A program made the position numbers and the translations under genes. Positions 18,571-26,643 of a stretch of 64,000 bases of DNA are shown one piece after another. The stretch is from Burkholderiaceae bacterium (GTDB taxonomy: Bacteria; Pseudomonadota; Gammaproteobacteria; Burkholderiales; Burkholderiaceae_C). The stretch lies in the NCBI GenBank assembly GCA_023954095.1, contig JAMLIQ010000003.1:1-64000 (forward strand), given 5' to 3'. Positions within the stretch are counted from its first letter, which is position 1; every line of letters begins with the position of its first letter. The notes beneath the pieces are model-generated. The model was not told where the DNA came from. It searched no databases and was given only the letters and a program-made list of their open reading frames with translations.

Positions 18571-20490
18571 ATGTTTGAATCCATCCGCAAGCACACCAAG
18601 ATCGCGATGTTCTTGCTGTTCTTGCTGATCATTCCCTCGTTCGTGCTTGTCGGTATCGACAGGAGCTACTTCTCCGGCAGCAGTCCGGTGGTTGCCCGTG
18701 TTGATGGCCATGACATCACGCAAGCGGAATGGGATTCCGCCCACAAGATGGAATCGGATCGCATGCGGTCGCAGCAGCCCACCATGGACGCCAAGCTGCT
18801 TGATTCGCCCGAGGCGCGCTATGCGACGCTGGAGCGCATGGTGCGGGACCGTGTCCTGCAAATCGCCGCCCAGAAAATGCACCTGACGACCAGTGACGCC
18901 CGTCTGGCCCGCAGCCTGCAGGAAATTCCGCAAATCGCAGCACTGCGCAGGCCTGATGGTTCGCTCGACAGCGAGGGTTATCGAGCCCTTGTGGCCACCC
19001 AGGGCATGACGCCCGAAGGGTTCGAGGCCACTATGCGCCATGACCTGGCCGTCAGCCAGGTGCTGGGCGGAGTGATCGGCACCAGTTTCGCAACCGATGC
19101 GCAGGCCAATGCAGCGCTGGACCCTTTGTTCCAGCGCCGCGAGATCCAGGTGGCATGGTTCAAGCCCGCCGATTTCGCCAGCAAGGTGCAGCCTTCCGAC
19201 GAGCAGCTTCAGGCCTACTACAAGGCGCATCCCGACCAATTCCTGCAGGCAGAGCAAGCCGCTGTGGAATACGTCGTACTGGACATCGACAGCCTGCTGG
19301 CCGGTATGGTGCTCAACGAGGACGACCTGCGCACCTACTACAAGGAAAACGCCGCCCGCATGGCTGGCAAGGAAGAGCGCCGTGCCAGCCACATCCTGAT
19401 CACTGCGGCCAAAGATGCCCCGGCGGCAGAGCGCGAAAAGGCGCGCGCGCGCGCCACGCAATTGCTGGAGCAGGCGCGCCAAGCCCCTGGGACCTTTGCC
19501 GAACTGGCCAGGAAGAATTCCCAGGACCCGGGTTCGGCCACGCAAGGGGGCGACCTGGGTTTCTTTGCCCGGGGTGCCATGGTCAAGCCCTTCGAAGATG
19601 CGGCATACGCCTTGAAGAAGGGTGATATCAGCGACGTGGTGGAAAGTGATTTTGGCTACCACATCATTCAACTGACAGACATCAAGGCGCCACGCACCCC
19701 CAGCTTTGAAGAATTGCGTCCTGCCATGGAAGCCGAGCTCAAGCAGCAGCAGGCGCGGCGCAAGTTTGCTGAAGTGGCGGAGTCGTTTTCCAATACGGTC
19801 TATGAACAGTCCGACAGCCTGCAGCCCGTGGCGGACAAGTTGAAACTGAAGATACAGACCGCCAAGGGCGTGGTGCGCACGCCTGCGCCGGGGGCTGTGG
19901 GGGCCTTGGCCAACCCGAAATTCCTGGAAGCCCTGTTCTCCTCGGATTCGCTGGAAAACAAGCGCAATACCGAGGCGGTGGAATTCGGTCCCAGCCAGAT
20001 GGTGGCAGGCCGTGTGACGCAGTACACCCCTGCACGCACCTTGGCGTTCGACGAAGTTCAGGCGCAGGTGCGTCAGCGCTACGTGGCTGAACAGTCCGCA
20101 GAGCTTGCGCGCAAGGAAGGCGAAGCCAAGCGCACCGCCTGGGCAGACAAGGCGTCGGGCGCGACGGGCCTGTCTGCTCCTCTGGTTGTGGCGCGCGACC
20201 AGCCCCAGAACCAGCCCCGTCCCGTGGTGGACGCCGTTCTGAGTGTCCGTGCCGACGAACTCCCCGCATGGACGGGTGTGGACATGGGTGACCTGGGCTA
20301 TGTGGTTGCCAAGGTCAACCGCGTTCTGCCCCAGGCAACGCCCGAGCCGCAAATCAATGCCCAGCGGCACCAGCAATATGTGCAATGGTGGTCCGAAGCG
20401 GAAGGTCTGGCCTACTACGAGACGCTCAAGCAACGCTACAAGGCAGAGATCAAGGTACCTCGACCATTGCCTGCAACCACCGAAAAATGA
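18571..20490 (+). CDS. ppiD: PpiD-like periplasmic peptidylprolyl isomerase
   Basis: A membrane-anchored chaperone of 639 residues at the Sec exit. One N-terminal membrane segment (about 11-33, [17 protein letters not shown]) follows the conserved [11 protein letters not shown] SurA-like N domain, a parvulin rotamase domain (about 265-370; [28 protein letters not shown]) and a second C-terminal chaperone region follow. ATG 18571 is chosen because it begins the conserved part; the frame is open further up into the tRNA terminator. It stands between two tRNA genes. Confidence 0.92.
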   Translation: MFESIRKHTKIAMFLLFLLIIPSFVLVGIDRSYFSGSSPVVARVDGHDITQAEWDSAHKMESDRMRSQQPTMDAKLLDSPEARYATLERMVRDRVLQIAAQKMHLTTSDARLARSLQEIPQIAALRRPDGSLDSEGYRALVATQGMTPEGFEATMRHDLAVSQVLGGVIGTSFATDAQANAALDPLFQRREIQVAWFKPADFASKVQPSDEQLQAYYKAHPDQFLQAEQAAVEYVVLDIDSLLAGMVLNEDDLRTYYKENAARMAGKEERRASHILITAAKDAPAAEREKARARATQLLEQARQAPGTFAELARKNSQDPGSATQGGDLGFFARGAMVKPFEDAAYALKKGDISDVVESDFGYHIIQLTDIKAPRTPSFEELRPAMEAELKQQQARRKFAEVAESFSNTVYEQSDSLQPVADKLKLKIQTAKGVVRTPAPGAVGALANPKFLEALFSSDSLENKRNTEAVEFGPSQMVAGRVTQYTPARTLAFDEVQAQVRQRYVAEQSAELARKEGEAKRTAWADKASGATGLSAPLVVARDQPQNQPRPVVDAVLSVRADELPAWTGVDMGDLGYVVAKVNRVLPQATPEPQINAQRHQQYVQWWSEAEGLAYYETLKQRYKAEIKVPRPLPATTEK

Positions 20491-20521
20491 CGAGGCAGCG
20501 CTGAATGCGCTTTTTCCAGGT

Positions 20522-20527
20522 TATAAT
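20522..20527 (+). promoter_or_regulatory. -10 box of tRNA-His
   Basis: A perfect TATAAT eleven bases before the tRNA-His 5' end. No clear TTGACA-like box is seen at 16-18 bases upstream. Confidence 0.55.
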
Positions 20528-20537
20528 TTAAAGCTAC

Positions 20538-20614
20538 GGTGGCTGTAGCTCAGTTGGTAGAGTCCAGGATTGTGATTCCTGTTGTCGTGGGTTCGAGCCC
20601 CATCAGCCACCCCA
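20538..20614 (+). tRNA. tRNA-His(GTG), also attachment site
   Basis: A complete 77-base tRNA with the extra 5' G of tRNA-His, acceptor GTGGCTG/CAGCCAC, anticodon loop TTGTGAT (GTG), T loop TTCGAGC and encoded CCA. Its last 50 bases are repeated at 25735-25784 with one mismatch at the first anticodon base, because the gene is the integration site of the element to its right. The tRNA itself remains complete. Confidence 0.97.
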
Positions 20615-20626
20615 AGTACAGTAAAG

Positions 20627-20657
20627 AAACCCTGCTATTCAAAAGATAGCGGGGTTT
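20627..20657 (+). terminator. terminator of tRNA-His, supplied by the element
   Basis: AAACCCTGCTAT pairs with ATAGCGGGGTTT across TCAAAAG and is followed by TTTTTG. It lies just inside the element, so it replaces the original terminator that now stands beyond the right repeat at 25794. Confidence 0.85.
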
Positions 20658-20671
20658 TTTGTTTTCTGTCC

Positions 20672-20691
20672 GATGTAAGGGCGGGTGTAAG
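20672..20691 (+). promoter_or_regulatory. candidate integrase arm sites (left)
   Basis: GATGTAAG and GGTGTAAG lie 12 bp apart, 60 bp inside the left attachment site. The same pair with the same spacing recurs near the right end (25586-25605), which is how arm-type binding sites of P4/lambda-like integrases are arranged. Confidence 0.6.
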
Positions 20692-20786
20692 ACGATTTCT
20701 CAACTGCGGCACCAGCCTTGGGGCAACCTTGATGCTATCGAGTGCTTTATCGTGACCTTACCCCTTGCCCTTACCTCGCCCCGCAC

Positions 20787-20854
20787 TGCTTTGCTTTGCT
20801 TTGCTTTGCTTTGCTTTGCTTTGCTTTGCTTTGCTTTGCTTTGCTTTGCTTTGC
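20787..20854 (+). repeat. TTTGC pentanucleotide tandem repeat
   Basis: About 13.5 uninterrupted copies of a 5-bp unit (GCTTT/TTTGC). The tract lies in a stretch without a convincing gene between the left attachment site and the operon of the element. Its perfect state suggests recent expansion by slippage. Confidence 0.9.
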
Positions 20855-21075
20855 CAAGCGCGCACGCTCGGAAAGTTCCGCAGGACGTTGCCGCTTCTTC
20901 TAATGGGCAGCAACACCCAGCATCAGCAAAACAGAAGCCCCACAGAGGGGCTCTTTAGGGGCTGACATAACAGGGGGCTCTCGCGCGCACGCGCGGAATG
21001 CTCCGGCTTTGGCTCTGTACTTCGCGGTACTTTAGGGACGTTCTCCCGGAATCAGCAGCCTTTGCTGGGGTTTCT
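20855..21075. other. non-coding stretch of the tRNA-His element
   Basis: Between the tandem repeat and the end of the minus-strand operon I see no gene. A short hairpin AGCCCC-ACAGA-GGGGCT followed by CTTT lies at 20936-20952 and may terminate transcription on the plus strand. Confidence 0.45.
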
Positions 21076-21345
21076 TTAAGCAGATTCCCCCGGCCTGGGG
21101 CGCAGGTCGGCTGGCAGCTTCCACACATCGCGGTTGCGTCCATACAGCGGCGGGGGCTTCCAATGCCCATGCACCAGGGCAGACAGGCCCGTGATAACCA
21201 GCCGGTCTATCAGTGCCTGGGTGTTGCTGTTCGGAAAGAGCCCCTGCGCGGCCTGTAGAGCCTCCACGGCAGCAGGCCCCGGCATGTAGTCCACCCGCAC
21301 CCGGCCAGCCCGTGCGGTCGTTTGATTCGCCTTGATTGTTTTCAT
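21076..21345 (-). CDS. hypothetical protein (89 aa) of the tRNA-His element
   Basis: A small protein without a family I can name. The N-terminal MKTIKANQTTARAGRVRVDY is basic. The central part (NSNTQALIDRLVITGLSAL) resembles a ribbon-helix-helix or short helix pair, followed by a basic tail ending in ADLRPRPGES. It is the last gene of the element's minus-strand operon, six bases after the 160-residue gene. Confidence 0.6.
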   Translation of the reverse strand: MKTIKANQTTARAGRVRVDYMPGPAAVEALQAAQGLFPNSNTQALIDRLVITGLSALVHGHWKPPPLYGRNRDVWKLPADLRPRPGESA

Positions 21346-21351
21346 TGTTTT

Positions 21352-21834
21352 TCAGAGCAATGAACCTTGCACGGCGGTCGTTTCAGGCCCGATGCCCGGC
21401 GCGGCCTGTTCGTCGTCGAAGTCTGCGCACCACTCGCGGGCAAGGTCTTGCAACGCGTGAAGTTGGGTCGTTTCATAACTCAGGTCGGCATGGCCGTGGT
21501 CGCTGTGTTTCGCCATCCAATCGGCCAGGGCGTCTATCCGCTCATGCAGCCCCACCATGCGGCGCTGCAATGTGGCGATGGCCTTTTCTGCCTGCGGGTC
21601 GCTGGCGATGATTCCGAACTGTTCGCAGACTGCGCGAAGCTGGAACGGATGCACCAGCACGCATTGCGGCTCGTCTATGCCGTCCTGTTGCGTCAGCAGG
21701 ATGGCTTGCCCGTGCTTGTCGTTCACAGCTTCGGCGCTCAGGTGGTGGTGGGTCAGTTTGGTTTGCATGGTCGTGGCTTGTTTGGTTGGGGGCGATTGCA
21801 TGGGCGTCAGTCCCACGCGCTCAGGTCGTGGCAA
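21352..21834 (-). CDS. hypothetical protein of the tRNA-His element
   Basis: A protein of up to 160 residues of unknown function. The likely structured part begins at MQTKLTHHHLSAEAV (ATG 21768), with a helical region TLQRRMVGLHERIDALADWMAKHS and an acidic C-terminus (CADFDDEQ). ATG 21834 and 21801 are alternative starts; the longest form overlaps the relaxase gene by 28 bp, which suggests translational coupling. No catalytic motif is seen. Confidence 0.6.
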   Translation of the reverse strand: MPRPERVGLTPMQSPPTKQATTMQTKLTHHHLSAEAVNDKHGQAILLTQQDGIDEPQCVLVHPFQLRAVCEQFGIIASDPQAEKAIATLQRRMVGLHERIDALADWMAKHSDHGHADLSYETTQLHALQDLAREWCADFDDEQAAPGIGPETTAVQGSLL

Positions 21835-22913
21835 TACTCGTCGCGCTCTCGGGTCAGGCCGTCGTCACCAATGCGCCGGGCGGGTGCGTGAGCTGGCTTG
21901 GGCGGCTTGCTGGCGTGTCGGGCAAGCGCTCTTTGCTGCGCGGCGCGTGCTATGCCCAATCGGTCAACGCGGGACGCTTTCCCGTGCGAACTGCATCCCA
22001 CTACAGCCCATAGTTCGGCCAGTGAATGGATGGCGGGCGGATGCTGTTTTGAGGGTGGGGAATGGGCGAACCCTACACAGGATAGGGTTCGATGTTCCTT
22101 CCCCTCCTTTTGAAACCCTATGGGGTTTGATTCAATCCCTATGGGGCTTGGTGGGGGCTCGCTGTGCGGCGGCTTGTCCGATGGCCGGATGCTGTTCGCG
22201 TCGATTCCCAATGCCAACATTGCAGCGGTCGGGTCACGCTCGATGCAGGCCACCAGATAGGGCCACAGCGGCCCATTCGCGGCGGGAAGCCCCAGCACCT
22301 CACAGCGTCGAAAAACCGCTGCAATGGCCCATTGCTTCGCCATGCCGCGCACCTTCGCGCCCGCGTGTTTCAGGCCAGCAGGCCCGGCCACCTTGGCAAA
22401 GAACCTTTCCCGAAGACGCTTTAGGGCTGCGCGGTCGATAGGTGCGCTGCCGACGTGTGCGCCATCCTTCACAGGCAGCAGCAACACATGCAGGTGCGTC
22501 GCGGCCTCGTCGCGGTGGACTACCGCACTCAGCACCGGCAGGGCCAGCGCACCAGCCACCCACGCAAGGCACGTTGCGAAGTAGTCGGCAGGGTCAGGAA
22601 CTGCGGCCTGTTGAGGCAGGCTAAAAACCGCCTCGATGGCTTGGCAGTGGTCACGGCGCAGACTCCCGCGAACGATGCCCGCAGCGGCCTGTAAAGCCTC
22701 GGCATGGGCGCACACCTCGGCAGCCGTAGCAGGCCCATGCAAAACGGTGTTGCCCTGTGTGCGGGTCGGGTCTATGTGACCCGTAGCGCCTTGCTCTGCC
22801 TGTATCTCGCGCAGGTTGTGCCGGGCGGCCTCCAGCAAGGTGCAGGGCTTGCGGCCATTCACGCGCGATAGGCCAATGCTCTTAACGGCAAAGTGGGCGA
22901 TGCTTTCAGCCAT
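21807..22913 (-). CDS. MobV-like relaxase / plasmid recombination protein
   Basis: A 368-residue protein similar to the Mob/Pre family, which nicks an origin of transfer. The N-terminal AHFAVKSIGL-type strand and the motif HRDEAATHLHVLLLPV match the conserved HxDE...HxH metal-binding motif of these HUH enzymes. The C-terminal half is basic and low in conservation. Its start overlaps the end of the winged-helix gene by 8 bp. If right, the element can be mobilised by a helper conjugation system. The family match rests on this motif, so the assignment is moderate. Confidence 0.62.
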   Translation of the reverse strand: MAESIAHFAVKSIGLSRVNGRKPCTLLEAARHNLREIQAEQGATGHIDPTRTQGNTVLHGPATAAEVCAHAEALQAAAGIVRGSLRRDHCQAIEAVFSLPQQAAVPDPADYFATCLAWVAGALALPVLSAVVHRDEAATHLHVLLLPVKDGAHVGSAPIDRAALKRLRERFFAKVAGPAGLKHAGAKVRGMAKQWAIAAVFRRCEVLGLPAANGPLWPYLVACIERDPTAAMLALGIDANSIRPSDKPPHSEPPPSPIGIESNPIGFQKEGKEHRTLSCVGFAHSPPSKQHPPAIHSLAELWAVVGCSSHGKASRVDRLGIARAAQQRALARHASKPPKPAHAPARRIGDDGLTRERDEYCHDLSAWD

Positions 22914-23247
22914 GCGCACCCCCTTGCTGTTGATTGCGGCGTGCTTGCCACTGGTGCAGCTTGCGGCGGTCGGCAATGGTCAGGAAATACACGCCGGGGC
23001 GACACATGAAACCGTCACGGTCAACAAAGTTGATGCGCTTGCATGGCACCTCCAGGCCACGGCGGCGCAGCTCTGCGACAAGCTCAGGGCCATTGCTGCA
23101 ACCTGCAACGGTGTCCAGGTTCTCGCGCGGCAGGGGGCGGCGCAGCAAAGCGGCGATTGCGCGCAGGTGACGCGGGTTGTCAGTGCCTGTAAACTTCGCG
23201 CTGTTCGGGGCGCTCGATTCTGCTTTGGTGGGGTCGGGCGTTTTCAT
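22906..23247 (-). CDS. winged-helix DNA-binding protein
   Basis: A 113-residue protein whose central part (HLRAIAALLRRPLPRENLD, then GPELVAELRRRGLEVPC) fits a winged helix-turn-helix like those in many integrated elements. It begins one base after the AlpA-like gene's stop (TAAATG) and overlaps the relaxase start by 8 bp. A regulatory or origin-binding role is likely from the position; no sequence-specific target can be given. Confidence 0.65.
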   Translation of the reverse strand: MKTPDPTKAESSAPNSAKFTGTDNPRHLRAIAALLRRPLPRENLDTVAGCSNGPELVAELRRRGLEVPCKRINFVDRDGFMCRPGVYFLTIADRRKLHQWQARRNQQQGGAHG

Positions 23248-23499
23248 TTACGCAACTCCCAGCGCGGCACGGATGCCAGCTACAGGCCAGCACAGGCGGC
23301 CATTGACGCGCACCGGGCGCAGGCCATCAGGGAAGGTTTCAGCGCATGCCCAGCCCCTCAAAGTCTGCGGGCGGCGCAGCAGGTAGTGGGCGGCTTGCTC
23401 GGTCGGCACCGTGGGGCGGTTGACCAGTTCCAGAGGGGGGAACGATTGGGGCTCGGATGTGCTCAGCGCTTGCGGCTGTCGCGTAGTCGTAGATTGCAT
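23248..23499 (-). CDS. AlpA/excisionase-like DNA-binding protein
   Basis: An 83-residue protein. The C-terminal half (PTEQAAHYLLRRPQTLRGW, then RPVRVNGRLCWPVAGIRAALG) is the compact MerR/AlpA-type helix-turn-helix seen in excisionases. The N-terminus is a Ser/Thr/Gln-rich tail. It is the first gene of the element's operon and could both regulate it and help the integrase excise the element. Confidence 0.65.
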   Translation of the reverse strand: MQSTTTRQPQALSTSEPQSFPPLELVNRPTVPTEQAAHYLLRRPQTLRGWACAETFPDGLRPVRVNGRLCWPVAGIRAALGVA

Positions 23500-23629
23500 T
23501 GCAAACTCCTGCGCCTCTCGGCGTTAAGGTTGCCCCGACTGACTTAGCGGGGGCACAGGCGGCGCATCGCTGCGTTGACCTGTTGCAATAAATTTAGATT
23601 CGCGTTCATCCCGAAAAATGGGCTATTTT

Positions 23630-24124
23630 TCAGGAAGTTGCTCCGCTCCGGCATGGGTGTCTCTGGTCGCTAATCAGATTGACTATTGTCTTCAGCTTGC
23701 CCTGATAGTCTTTGTGGTTCACCTTCAGCGGGTTGAGCCCCAGCCCCCTAAATACCTGTTGAAAGTGCCAAGTCAGAACCTTTTGCATCCCGGATGAACT
23801 GCCGTGGTTTTGCTCTTGAAATTTCGGGAGGCATTCACGCTCGTACCAGTCAGCCCAGTTCATGTCACCATGCTTTTTAGGTCGGCCTCTTCCACGCTTC
23901 GCGGAGGGGGGCATAGGCAGCAGCGTTATGGTGTTTTGTAAAAGGGAAAGTTGATTGCGCAACTGTTCGTTACTGTCGCGCAATTCTGCAACTAGCTTTG
24001 CGTGGGCTTCCAACTCCCCAACTGTGACGCCCCAGCCATCAAGGGCGCTTTGATGCGCCTTCTCCAGAGCGAGCGCATAGGCTTGCCACTCGATAACCCC
24101 CCATTTGGTTTTGTCTGTGCCCAC
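23630..24124 (-). CDS. hypothetical protein with AT-hook-like motif
   Basis: About 164 residues. The first half is helical with a coiled-coil part (LVAELRDSNEQLRNQLSLLQN). The middle carries SAKRGRGRPKKHG, an AT-hook-like minor-groove binding motif. The C-terminal half (WADWYERECLPKFQEQ) is unrecognised. GTG 24124 is chosen because GAGGGG stands six bases before it; GTG 24130 is too close. It lies between the integrase and the excisionase gene, so a role in the element's DNA transactions is plausible but unproven. Confidence 0.6.
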   Translation of the reverse strand: MGTDKTKWGVIEWQAYALALEKAHQSALDGWGVTVGELEAHAKLVAELRDSNEQLRNQLSLLQNTITLLPMPPSAKRGRGRPKKHGDMNWADWYERECLPKFQEQNHGSSSGMQKVLTWHFQQVFRGLGLNPLKVNHKDYQGKLKTIVNLISDQRHPCRSGATS

Positions 24125-24219
24125 GCGCACCCCCTCAGTGCAACCCTGAATAAGAGCCCCAGCAGGCGGGCAGGGAAACCCGCTTTTCGGTTCGCGGGCC
24201 TAGCTGGGGCAAAACTGTT

Positions 24220-25554
24220 TTACGCGGCTTGCACCACGCGCAGCGCACCGGGCGCGGCCTTGGCATCAAACACAATCCCGGCCTGTTCCAATATCCACGC
24301 CTCGATGCGCTCATGGTGCACGCGCAGCAGTTCCAGGGGGCGTACCTTGTAATGCTTTTCAGCGGTTGCGCTGGGCTTGTGCCCTTGAATCTGCGCCACC
24401 ACACCGGCGGGCACCTCTAGCCATTCGGTAAGACTGGCAAAGGAACGGCGCAGGCCGTGCAGGGTCAGGCCCTCCAAGCCAGCGGCATTGCAGGCCCTTG
24501 TGTGCGGGTTGTTGGGCTCGGTCAGGCACCCGCTGGCGCTTGTCGGACTGGAAAACACCCATTCATTGCGGCGGGGCAGGGCGGCCAGTAAGTGCAGCAT
24601 GTAGGGCGTTGCTGGAATCTCCCGCGTCCCTTCCACCTTGTCGCGGATGCTGATTCCCTTCCATTGGGTGTTAACGTCCTCCCAGCGCAGCGCCAGCACT
24701 TCGCCAGGGCGTGCACCAGTCAGCAGCATCATTTGCAGGCAGGCGGCAATAACGGGGTTCTGTATCTGTTGCACGGCGGCAAACCATGCGGCCAGTTGCT
24801 CACGCTGCAAAACGTCCGATTTCGTGCCCGGCTTGCCCAGCGCCTCGCGTGCCTTCTTTGTTTTGGCTGGATTCTTGTCGGGCAGCAGGGCGGCATATTC
24901 CGGCTGTTCTGCGCACCATGTCAAAAACACAGTCAGCAGTCGCCATGCCAGCCGGGCGGATGATGGGCGGGTTTTGCCTTCATCGGCTGCCCATCGTTCT
25001 ATGGTGGTCTGGTCAAGGTCTTTCAGCGCCAGCGGCATCAGTGCGGCCAGCGGCCCCGGCTTGGTCAGTTGCTTGCCACCACCACGGCGGCCAGACGGTA
25101 AGCCCCCGGCCTTTGCCTTGTCGATATGGTCACGGTAGTGCAGTTCGCCCCAAAACGGGCGGCGCTTTTCGATGTAGTCGCCCCAAACTTCACCCACGGT
25201 CAGGGCTGCGGCCTTGTCGGCTTTCTCCTTGGCAGCTGCGGCGGCCTGCTTTTCGGCCTGGGCGGCCAGGGCATCGCGTTTCAGGTCGCGGGGGTCTTTG
25301 CCTTCATCAATCAAGCGTTGCAGTTCGCGGGCCTTGGCTTGCGCGTCGGGGATGCTCCAGGCGGCAGGGCTCCCGATGGTTATGCGCAGGTCTTTGCCTT
25401 GATACACGCTCTGGAACACATAGGCGGGCTTTCCGGCTGGCGTTGCCCTCAGTCCCAGCCCCGGCGCGGTCACATCCCACATGAAAGCCTGTTTCTTGTC
25501 GGGCGGGCACTTGAACCCTGAAACCCGGCCAGCGGTGAATGCAATTTTTGCCAT
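24220..25554 (-). CDS. int: P4-type tyrosine integrase of the tRNA-His element
   Basis: A 444-residue recombinase. The N-terminal arm-binding domain (about 1-90, KCPPDKKQAFMWDVTAPGLGLRA in form) is of the P4/DUF4102 type, followed by a Lys/Ala-rich helix. The catalytic residues are in LLTGARPGEVLALRW (Arg), LTLHGLRRSFASL (His-x-x-Arg), QIQGHKPSATAEKHY (His and the nucleophilic Tyr). It reads away from the right attachment site, 180 bp from it, which is the standard layout. All active-site residues are present. Confidence 0.93.
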   Translation of the reverse strand: MAKIAFTAGRVSGFKCPPDKKQAFMWDVTAPGLGLRATPAGKPAYVFQSVYQGKDLRITIGSPAAWSIPDAQAKARELQRLIDEGKDPRDLKRDALAAQAEKQAAAAAKEKADKAAALTVGEVWGDYIEKRRPFWGELHYRDHIDKAKAGGLPSGRRGGGKQLTKPGPLAALMPLALKDLDQTTIERWAADEGKTRPSSARLAWRLLTVFLTWCAEQPEYAALLPDKNPAKTKKAREALGKPGTKSDVLQREQLAAWFAAVQQIQNPVIAACLQMMLLTGARPGEVLALRWEDVNTQWKGISIRDKVEGTREIPATPYMLHLLAALPRRNEWVFSSPTSASGCLTEPNNPHTRACNAAGLEGLTLHGLRRSFASLTEWLEVPAGVVAQIQGHKPSATAEKHYKVRPLELLRVHHERIEAWILEQAGIVFDAKAAPGALRVVQAA

Positions 25555-25571
25555 GTGGTGCCCCCTGCGGT

Positions 25572-25605
25572 CTTACATCGGCCAGGATGTAAGGGCGGAT
25601 GTAAG
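25572..25605. promoter_or_regulatory. candidate integrase arm sites (right)
   Basis: GATGTAAG at 25586 and 25598 on the plus strand (12 bp apart) and once at 25572-25579 on the minus strand. They lie just upstream of the integrase start and match the left pair at 20672-20691 over 29 nearly identical bases. They may bind the integrase and also control its gene. Confidence 0.6.
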
Positions 25606-25734
25606 ACTATTTGCCGAAAAATGCCGAATTTCAATCAACGCTTTTGCTGTTCACTTGTCCAGTGGTTGCAGTCTAAGTTGTTGATTTATATTGATTCTAT
25701 CAGCGTCAATCAACGGGGGCAAATACTAAAAAGT

Positions 25735-25784
25735 CAGGATTTTGATTCCTGTTGTCGTGGGTTCGAGCCCCATCAGCCACCCCA
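25735..25784 (+). repeat. right attachment site: copy of tRNA-His 3' part
   Basis: A 50-bp copy of tRNA-His 20565-20614 with one mismatch (G20572 to T25742, the first anticodon base). It runs to the CCA end. The 5' half of the tRNA is absent, so this is not a tRNA gene. Confidence 0.95.
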
Positions 25785-25793
25785 GTTAAAGAT

Positions 25794-25827
25794 AAAAGCC
25801 CGAATTTCGAAAGGAATTCGGGCTTTT
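25794..25827. terminator. original terminator of tRNA-His (bidirectional)
   Basis: AAAAGCCCGAATT pairs with AATTCGGGCTTTT across TCGAAAGG. It lies directly after the right repeat, so it was probably the tRNA-His terminator before integration. On the minus strand it is placed to stop the 4.5S RNA transcript. Confidence 0.82.
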
Positions 25828-25990
25828 TTGTTGGTCTTGGAAAAATGCTGGACATCCCTGGCGCAGGGCGATGCTTCTGAATGAAGCCGCCATTTGACCA
25901 TTTGATATGGGTGGGAAAGGAAGCGTTTGGTGCCGACGCGTCCCGTGCTGCAGGCGCTGCAGCCGCAGCGGGCTGCCGGTGGAAGAAGTT

Positions 25991-26084
25991 GACGAGCCTT
26001 ACCCCCGGCACTGGCTCCACAGTTAGGGCTGCTTGGTTCCCCACCTGACCCGGTTGGCTGCTTCACCATGCGGGGAGGCCCGTC
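25991..26084 (-). ncRNA. ffs: 4.5S signal recognition particle RNA, left copy
   Basis: A small SRP RNA of about 94 bases on the minus strand. It has the conserved domain IV: GGGTCAGGTGGGGAACCAAG followed by CAGCC, with a GGAA-type tetraloop region, and the GTGCCGGG part of the opposite strand. The ends close perfectly: 5' GACGGGCCT pairs with 3' AGGCTCGTC. The inner 88 bases are duplicated at 27902-27989. This copy keeps the original 3' end; its 5' flank comes from the inserted element but still offers a TACAAT box seven bases upstream. Confidence 0.88.
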
Positions 26085-26091
26085 AATTCGT

Positions 26092-26097
26092 ATTGTA
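26092..26097 (-). promoter_or_regulatory. -10 box of the left 4.5S RNA copy
   Basis: TACAAT on the minus strand, seven bases before GACGGGCC. It belongs to the element, not to the original chromosome, yet has the same sequence and distance as the box at 27997-28002. Confidence 0.5.
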
Positions 26098-26170
26098 AGC
26101 GATGCGGTGAATGTCCTTTTGTGTCACTTGGCTGTATCACTTTCTCAACCCTATGAGGAAGGAAAAGGGT

Positions 26171-26640
26171 ATGGCGCGTGTCGAAGGGTTGAACCTTCGG
26201 GGGAGTCGCTGGTGTGTTCGCATCATCATCCCCAAAGACCTGCGGAGCATCTACAACAAAGATCGTGTGAACCCCTCGCTGGGCACGACTGACCGGCGGG
26301 AGGCTGTTCTAGCGGCTACGTTGAAGCGGGCCGAATGGCTGGGTGCCTTCGCGGCGCTGCGGTCAGGGCGGGGTGCTGGGGCGCATGCAGTCACGCAGGT
26401 AGGGCAGGGTGAGGGCGTTGCGCCAAAGGGCCTTGGCGGGGCTGTAGAGGCCCCTGCAAGCCCTTTGGTTCCGACCCTCAAGCCCAAGACCCTGCGGGAT
26501 GTTTTCAACGCCTGGAAGCAATCCACGGGGGGCAGAGACAGGCCCCGGTCTCTGGACTCCATTCAGGCGGCGGAGCGTGCCCTGCGGCGCTTCGAGAGGA
26601 AGCATCCCGGTGTGTCGTTGGACGCCATCACCCGAGTGGG
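26171..26640 (+). pseudogene. truncated tyrosine integrase
   Basis: The N-terminal third of an integrase: MARVEGLNLRGSRWCVRI then IPKDLRSIYNKDRVNPSLGT, the N-terminal domain of the DUF6538 type, then a SAM-like core-binding start (LRDVFNAWKQSTGG, AAERALRRFERKHPG). It breaks off at SLDAITR near 26640, where the oppositely oriented serine recombinase gene ends, and the catalytic domain is missing. AAGGAAAAGG before ATG 26171 is its ribosome site. It was probably the enzyme that inserted the element into the 4.5S RNA gene. Confidence 0.75.
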
Positions 26641-26643
26641 CCA

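Larger units (their letters stand above)
20565..25784. mobile_element. integrated mobilisable element in tRNA-His
   Basis: A 5.2-kb element bounded by 50-bp direct repeats, one being the 3' part of tRNA-His. It encodes a P4-type integrase next to the right repeat and an oppositely oriented, tightly packed set of small genes, including an AlpA-like protein, a winged-helix protein and a MobV-like relaxase. There are no phage structural or conjugation genes. This is the make-up of an integrative mobilisable element or a satellite that relies on a helper for transfer. Confidence 0.85.

Noticed and set aside
20659..20958. A 99-residue frame containing the TTTGC repeat as LLCFA units
   Set aside because: The start lies in the arm-site region and the rest has no protein-like character; a frame stays open by the nature of the repeat. 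A phase-variable gene was considered but no downstream protein follows.
25735..25784. A second tRNA gene at the right end of the tRNA-His element
   Set aside because: Only the 3' half is present and the anticodon base is altered; it is the attachment-site copy.
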